From: Gordionus sp. m RMFG-2023
Taxonomy: Eukaryota; Nematomorpha; Gordioida; Chordodea; Parachordodidae
Assembly: GCF_954871325.1 (NCBI RefSeq)
Contig: NC_088779.1
Location: 17,920,846-17,984,845 of the forward strand
Reading direction: 5' to 3'
DNA: 64,000 nt
Made by a program: the position numbers and the translations under genes. Position 1 is the first letter of the stretch; the number at the start of each line of letters is the position of its first letter. Below the pieces are notes generated by a model. That model ran no database searches, was not told where the DNA came from, and saw nothing but the letters and a program-made list of their open reading frames with translations. Shown one piece after another: positions 57,590 to 64,000 of the stretch.

Positions 57590-58770
57590 TTGCATTTTTT
57601 GATTTCTTGGAGTTCCAAGAGGTCAGATCTTCTATTAGCGGGAAATGAGGTAATACATGACACATCCCAGACAAATCTTTTGCCGCTGAGCCAACAAGAC
57701 AAGACGTTAAAGACATGCCATCGGGACGCTTACCATCCTCATTTAGGAGACCTAACGGCCCCAAACTATTGGGGAAACCGCCTAAATCAAAGATTTGCCG
57801 ATCAACCTATTTAATTTTTGTCATGTCACAAAAACGTCCACTGACTTTAAAGCAAGAAACAATGTCTAGAAAATGGATCAACTTGTTTATTGCAGGATGC
57901 ACAGATTCAACAGATGGAAAAAGACAACCTAGCCTATGGTCAATGGCAATTTAAAACTCATAGTTTGTGAGTAACATTTTCCACTCGGTATTGCGTCTAG
58001 CCATTCATGGTTGTTGAGAATTTTTTTTGCGTTTCTAATTAGTTGAAGGTTAGTTAGATCGGGTCACAAATAAAGTTTTCAAATGCGCATTGTTGAGTAC
58101 TAGAAAGCTTTTTAAATGGCTGGAAACGGGGCTCGGATCCCTGGAGAACTAGAGTAAGCCAAGATTGTTTGACCGAAGTTAAAAGTGGATCGTTCAACTC
58201 GATAAGCGAAGAAATAGAGTCGTTAAAGGATATCCGTGAAGAAAGAAAACAAGCAAAAATTGGGGGATGAAAATCCAAATCCTCCCTGGAAAGCAAGCAA
58301 AGAGGCAAATGACCAATTAAAATCAGAAAACTTTAGGACTAAAGGGATTCGATAAAATGTTTAAATTTTAATTCGAAGGACTTAAGGAGAGAATTATGTT
58401 GAAAAGCAGGAGAAGATTTTAAAATGTGCAAGAATTTAGGTAAGAAAGAACATTTTTTGGTGAGGGAAAAAACTGATGCTTGGGAAGATGAGGTAGATTC
58501 TTTAACGAATTAAAAAGAAATTGAATCAAATTGTCAAAAATTTTGACAAAAGGAGGTTGAAAAGCTGATAGGAGAACCTAAACACAGTTCCTTATGAGGA
58601 ATGATTTTAAAATCTGGGGAATGGATAAAATACTTATTGTTGAGGGAAGATATTTCACATTTTGTTCTATTTAAGGAAAGACACTAATTTTCGAAGCTTC
58701 CATTACAACTTACTCGATGGCCAATATAACATTGGGTAAAGATCCGCCAAGTCATCGTCGAGATACCATT
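57590..58770 (-). pseudogene. LINE retrotransposon, C-terminal part of ORF2, decayed
   Basis: This block is visibly GC-richer than its surroundings. Minus-strand pieces, in order: LNRTKCEISSL and KIIPHKELCLGSPIS (the region after the reverse-transcriptase palm, LNxxKCE...LGSPL), FLPKFLHILKSSPAFQ, PLCLLSREDLDFHPPIFACF, NNHEWLDAIPSGKCYSQTMS, GPLGLLNEDGKRPDGMSL, and FVWDVSCITSFP. This succession (WL-ALPS, then KRPDG, then VWDxTC) is what I know from a group of non-LTR elements common in cnidarian, sponge and arthropod genomes. The frame switches several times and the fragment lacks its 5' half, so it is a dead truncated copy. The clade is not assigned. Confidence 0.7.
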
Positions 58771-61700
58771 AATTAAAAATTTGAAATCAGGCTTTAAAAG
58801 GAGGGAATTGACCTTAGATCGGATCCTATTTACTATAACCAAACCTAACTGTTTTCGGACATACTGTACTTGTGGAAGAAGGGGGGGGGCGAATACCGAT
58901 TAAAGTGTCAACTTGTGCATATCTTTAATTGTGAAGAAACCGAATAGAATATACGCGAAATAATTATAGGTGATCAATTTACTTTTCTGTGAATTGTATC
59001 GTAACAAGATAATTTTGAATTTAAATTGAAATAGCTATGAATATTTGCTTTATCAACTTTTATATAAGAATGAGTTTTGGTTTTCCTTATTTAAATCACA
59101 TCGCCTAAATGAACGGTGAATTTTAGGTGAAAGAATCCTTTGTTATTACTGTATTTTATTTTCCTTTATTTAATTCTCAATAATTCAATAATAATTCCAT
59201 AGGATTGATTTTAGGAGATAAATATTGTTTAAATTCGTTGTCTAAATTCTCTTGGCAAAAAATTAATTATGAATATTTTATATTAGCATTTTTTTTTGTA
59301 TTTAAAAAATAAATTTAATAAAAAAATAGATTAATCTTTATTTCTAATATTCTACTCTCTCTGTATAATTATTATCAGTTATTTTTTAAAAATAAATTTT
59401 AAAAAAACTTTTTTTTTAAAAAACAAATTGTAAAAAATTTATTAGATATCACAAATATACAAGATTAAATAAAATAATGAAAAATAAAATTTTATGAATT
59501 CTTCTAAGCAATACTTTTGTAAATTTGTTGACCTTAATTGTAAATAACTTCTTTATTCAAAAACACATTTAGTGTTTTTAATTCCTTGTGTCCAACGATT
59601 TTTTGAAGTGTATGAATCATTAAAGTCGTACTTTCTTTCAATTAATAATCTACCAATTATCAGAAACTTTGTTAAAAATGTTTTGAATGAGGCATATCTC
59701 TATGGTTTGCCCATTCCTTGATGTATGCGTTTGATGAAAAAATCAAATCAGTTGACAAAGAAAATAAAACATAATTATACATGTTTTTTAGGTACTTTTT
59801 TACTATAAGCTCTTTTTAGAGCCATCGATATTTTAAAATTTACACTCATTTTTAATATATGACTTGTTATATTAGATATATTTTATTATTGTAATTTTAA
59901 AATATAATATTTTCTTACAAAATTAAATTACTATGTATATTATATGTTTTTAAATGTTTACCCATTTATAATCTAAAATATTTGTTAAAGGAAAAAAGAT
60001 GAAAATTTTTTCCCATTAAAAAAAAATAATATTTGAAACAAATATTAAAAGTGGACAAAATATCTAAGTAGATGAATAAAAATATCTTATTAAATGTTTG
60101 TAGTATTTTATGTTTTAATATTAAGTCAGAACTTCTAGAAGAATTGGAATGTTTCCAATGGTTGGAAATTAAAAATGTTCTTAATAGATTTTTTGAAAAT
60201 TAAATATTTCTTTAAATCAAATTTGATTAATTTTGCAACCTTAAATCGTTTATTAGAAATAAAATGAGATTTGTTTAATATGCAAAACTCTTCTTCACCA
60301 AAAATGGGTCAAATATTTTTTGATATTTGAATCCTTGATTAACATAGTGAAATGCTAAATTAGGTGAAGTTTTCCTATAGATTTTATTGGAGGTCTTTAG
60401 GTATACTTATATATGCCTTTGGCTATATTCGATTTTTATAAAAATAATTTTGGTTTTTTACTTTTTTTCTATAAAAATGCTTTTTCTAAACATTTTGAAT
60501 TATAGTCGTCGTTATTTTAAAAATTATTAATTTTTCTTTCAAATTTTTCTTTATATTTTGGGGTGAGATGGGTGGAGTTTGTCAATTTTTAATTAGTTTT
60601 AAATGATATATACGAGAACAGGCAAATATCTGAAGGGGGAACCCCTTGCCTCCCTTCCTGGCTACACCTTTTCAATAGTCATTGGACAAATGAGAGGAAT
60701 AGATTATCAGTGGAATCTATAAAAGCACTTATATGCAAACAATACAATTTTGATTATGCCAAGATTTCTATTAAATTTTTAGAGAAAAGGCCAAATGTAT
60801 TATGGAAAATATTTGCATGTGATAAATAGGGAATAAAAATAATTTTGATTTGTAAATTATGCAAAATCAATTAAATTAATGCCTTATTTAAATATATAAA
60901 TAAATATCCTCTTTTCCACCAAGCAAGATCTGGTAACCCTACTTAAAAATTGTCATTTTTCAAAATATGATTGTTTATAATAAATTTTTGATGATGAGTT
61001 TTAATAAATTTTTGATTTTCTAAAATATAATCATTTTAATATTAAAAAATTACTCCCCTCCCCCCCCCCCCCATCTTCTGTAGAAAATCCAGGCGACCGC
61101 CTACTTTGGACTCTTTTTAGCCTAGAGATTTCAAAACATAAAAAAAGACATAATCTATCAAATTTTGACCGCTAAGGTAAAAAAGCGACAGCTATTTTAC
61201 CACACTTTGGTTTAGCCTCGGTTCTCCTATAGCATTAAATATTAAGTAATGTAAGAAATATAAATATGGTCTCATTAATTCATGAATATAAAATATAATT
61301 TAAATAAAATTTAAATATTATCTGAAATGTTATTTAATTATCCATTAATTATAATAGATATCATATTATTAACAAAATAATTTCCATTTTAATGTGAAGG
61401 ACCAATATGACTTATACGTTATACCTATTCGTATTTCATAATAAATATCTTTACAATTAAATTATCGAAAATACACCTGTTAATTCCAATGATACTTTGA
61501 AAAACGATAAAAAGTAAATAGAAATTAAACATCAATATTATATAAAAAACTTCCATTTAATCGCACAAATTAAATTTCTCAGAAAAGAAAATAAAACAGA
61601 AATGTTTTTGAAAAATTATATTCGATTCATGTTCAGATAAGGTCCATTGCAAAATTAATTAAGAGTTGGCACGAACTTTAAATGTAATATTCAGAATAAT

Positions 61701-61790
61701 ACATATGAATTAAGTGTCTAGCAAAATATTATAGACCTGACTGATGGCTATAAAAGCTTACTACAAGGGCACACTTGTGCAGTTTTGTCA
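58771..61790. other. No gene seen
   Basis: AT-rich. A G-run at 58880-58890 and a C-run at 61056-61072. At 60657-60672 a hAT-like end (inverted GGTGTAGCCAGGAAGG) occurs without a partner. Confidence 0.4.
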
Positions 61791-62790
61791 GTGGCGTATC
61801 CAGGATTTTTCTAGGGGAAAATTTTTCAGGGGGGCTTTGCCCCTATTTCTTTAGCTGGTCATATCTTTGAGCTATTCTATTAAATTATTCATAATTCAAT
61901 AATAATTATATTAATATTTTTGTTATGGATATTTAAAGCAGAAATAAAGGTTGTAACACAATTTTTTATTTTTTTAGTTAGTTGGATTATATTTAATACA
62001 TTTTTTTTAAATATAAAATTGAAATAAAGTTTGGCGTTTTTTTTTATAAAATTGGCAAAAACTAACCTCAGCTTAAATTCTCATACAATATAAATAAAAT
62101 AAAAAATTTTTATAAAATACTAATTGCAATATGTATAAAATTAATTTTAAAAAACAAGTTTTTATAACTTATTATCAAATACACTATTATAAAAATTATT
62201 TTATTAAATACTATGATTTTAATGTGATTTTTAATTTTCGTGGAAAATTTGCCACTTCATCAAGAATTTCGTTTGTCGTTGGAACCAAATTTCTGTGGAT
62301 ATTTAATAAAGCCAACCCATTTAGCCGAAATTGAAGTAGTATTCCGTAAATAAAACCTTCTCAAGTTTGAAAAGGTTCTTTCATACGTACATATTGTAAT
62401 AAGCAAATATGCAAGCATATAAAACAACTTCAAAATATTTGGATATTGAGTCATTCCTTACACCGATTGAGCGCATAGCATGCTTAGGTAATATAACCAA
62501 ACAGTAAATATTTATACCACAATTCGAATTCACTGATTAATTAATTTCAGTTTCAATCATAGGATAGAATTTTGCTAAATATTTAATTTTACCAATAGTG
62601 GTATCAGAAAACGAAGAAGGGTCTTTAAGTAATAAAATTTGAAGATTGATAAAGACTTGTTTTTTATCTAAAAACCGTACTTTAATTTGCGATAAAAAAG
62701 TATCTAAGAATGGATGAAAATGGATATTTAATTCTTCAGTTGAGTCAACATATATATTACATCAATTGCCTAGGTGCTAGACGAGGTTTA
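61791..62790 (-). mobile_element. hAT transposon remnant with one terminus
   Basis: CAGTGGCGTATCCAGGATT at 61791 is a typical hAT end, and it lies on the 3' side of a minus-strand transposase remnant, as expected. The transposase pieces are SQIKVRFLDKKQVF and SDTTIGKIKYLAKFYPMIET (about 62545-62720), then YPNILKLFYMLAYLLITICT and YERTFSNLRR (62370-62460), the dimerisation domain, and NLVPTTNEILDEVANFPRK (about 62235-62300). The other terminus and the N-terminal half are missing. Confidence 0.65.
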
Positions 62791-64000
62791 ATTAGTGCTA
62801 TAGAGATTTAGCTTTCAATTCAACGTTTTGATAAATATTATCAAAATATTCAATTTTATTAGCTTAAAATGATATTTATGAAACGTAAAATTATAGATGG
62901 GAGGTGAAATTTCCCCTTCCCCCCCCCCCATATTATTTAGGAGCCTGAGTGTTGTTAAAGTAGCGTGCTACAAGTAGCGCTCTATTTTTTCAGTAACGGC
63001 AGCGTTGACATGCTACTTTTAAAAAAAATAGTGGTACTTCAATTTTATATAATAAATGCATATAAATATTTCTAAAATATATTTATAATTAATTCTAAAA
63101 TCATAATTTTTTTTATTTAATTTAATTTTGAAATTTTTAAAAATCTGCATTATATATCTAGTTTTCAAAATTATTTAAAATGTCAGATAGAGATTGATAT
63201 TGAAAATAATTTTCTTAGTAAATGTAGATAATATGGAATTTTATTTTCCTGAATTCACAAAATATTTTAATCTCGATAAAATAATTAACACGGGATGTTT
63301 AATTGTATGTCCCGGAAGGTTTTATCATCAAACAAGACTAGTAGCTTCAACGAGGAAACATTTAAAAGTAATATATCAAACAAACTTATTAATTTGTAGC
63401 CCAATCCTTAAAAATGAATTAAATCAAATCTCTATCTAATATAATTTTTGAGCTAGATGAGTTTATGTGAAAGTTGATTTTCTGGCATATGTTTCAACTG
63501 GCCATAAGATATTATTCAAGAATTATATTAAAAAAAATTACAATAAATAATTAATAATAACATCTCATTTTATCATCAGAATCATCTATTTAATGATAAT
63601 ATTTTATAAATTATTATCTGATTCTTAAAATTAACCACATCTATTTATATATTTATAAATTTTATCAAAACATGCTAAAAAAATATTTATTTTAACAATT
63701 TTGAAAGAAATTGGTTCAATAGGTAAAAACTTAAAGAATGGTGGCCTGGCTAGTTGGAAAACATGCACTCATAATTTTTATTCAAACTATCGCTATTATA
63801 ATTTTAGACTGACCCTAGCCAGATCAAGAACGCCACCTACTATTGATGATTTTTTTGAAATAAATGATAATACTCTTGGTCAGGGCTTTACAGTGGGAGA
63901 GGGCGAGCAGGGCAGCCGCCCCGGGCGGCCGTATTTAAACAATTTTATAGGTCGCCAAATTAAAATTTTATAATTTTGCTCAATTATTTTTAGCCTCTTG
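62791..64000. other. No supported gene; right window edge
   Basis: A C-run at 62922-62930 and a sequence with GTAGCGTGCTAC...GTAGCGCTC near 62956-62990. Near the edge (63903-63945) lies a GC-rich palindrome, GCCGCCCCGGGCGGC, after CAGGG, perhaps the end of a further transposon. Frames at 63194-63439 and 63701-63973 show no motif. Confidence 0.4.

Noticed and set aside
57590-57954. Plus-strand frames in the GC-richer block
   Set aside because: They are shadows of the minus-strand LINE sequence, which has several ordered family motifs.
58054-58308. Plus-strand reading of the same block as a host exon
   Set aside because: The minus strand matches the LINE region before the WLDAIPS motif.

Overview
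This is an AT-rich (roughly three quarters A+T) piece of an animal nuclear genome. Spliceosomal introns, a metazoan-type otubain gene and a secreted precursor with dibasic cleavage sites point to a small invertebrate. I cannot name the phylum. Several introns are unusually short (33 to 49 nt), while one in the same gene is 15.9 kb. There are no bacterial-style operons and no tRNA, rRNA or CRISPR that I can support.

Layout. 1-2.6 kb: a decayed hAT transposon running off the left edge. 2.9-5.3 kb: MITE-like repeats and a LINE reverse-transcriptase remnant. 5.87-6.95 kb (minus): an intact 360-residue open frame that reads as a secreted peptide prohormone. 10.7-12.4 kb: a hAT element with its 8-bp target duplication. 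12.82-12.92 kb: a clean isolated exon. 14.6-19.4 kb: MITEs and a broken Ty3/Gypsy fossil. 23.4-41.8 kb (plus): an otubain (OTUB1-like) deubiquitinase gene, whose largest intron holds most of the mobile DNA in the window: two hAT elements with perfect target duplications at its ends, and between them a third, larger hAT that sits in a minisatellite and is itself split by a 2.6-kb DDE transposon. 42.0 kb (minus): the last exon of an unidentified gene that converges on the otubain gene. 46.6-49.1 kb: a hAT element with an intron-containing transposase close to whole. 50.2-50.9 kb (minus): three phase-compatible exons of an unidentified host gene. 53.7-55.7 kb: weaker exon-like pieces, including a possible 39-residue secreted Cys-ring peptide. 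57.6-58.8 kb: a LINE C-terminal remnant. 61.8-62.8 kb: another hAT remnant. The rest is AT-rich sequence with no gene I can see.

The supportable host content is therefore one recognised enzyme gene (ubiquitin pathway), one likely peptide-hormone precursor, and several unidentified exons, separated by transposon-derived DNA dominated by the hAT superfamily. The most novel candidate is the prohormone, which carries two related aromatic-Ser-Trp cores next to basic cleavage sites.
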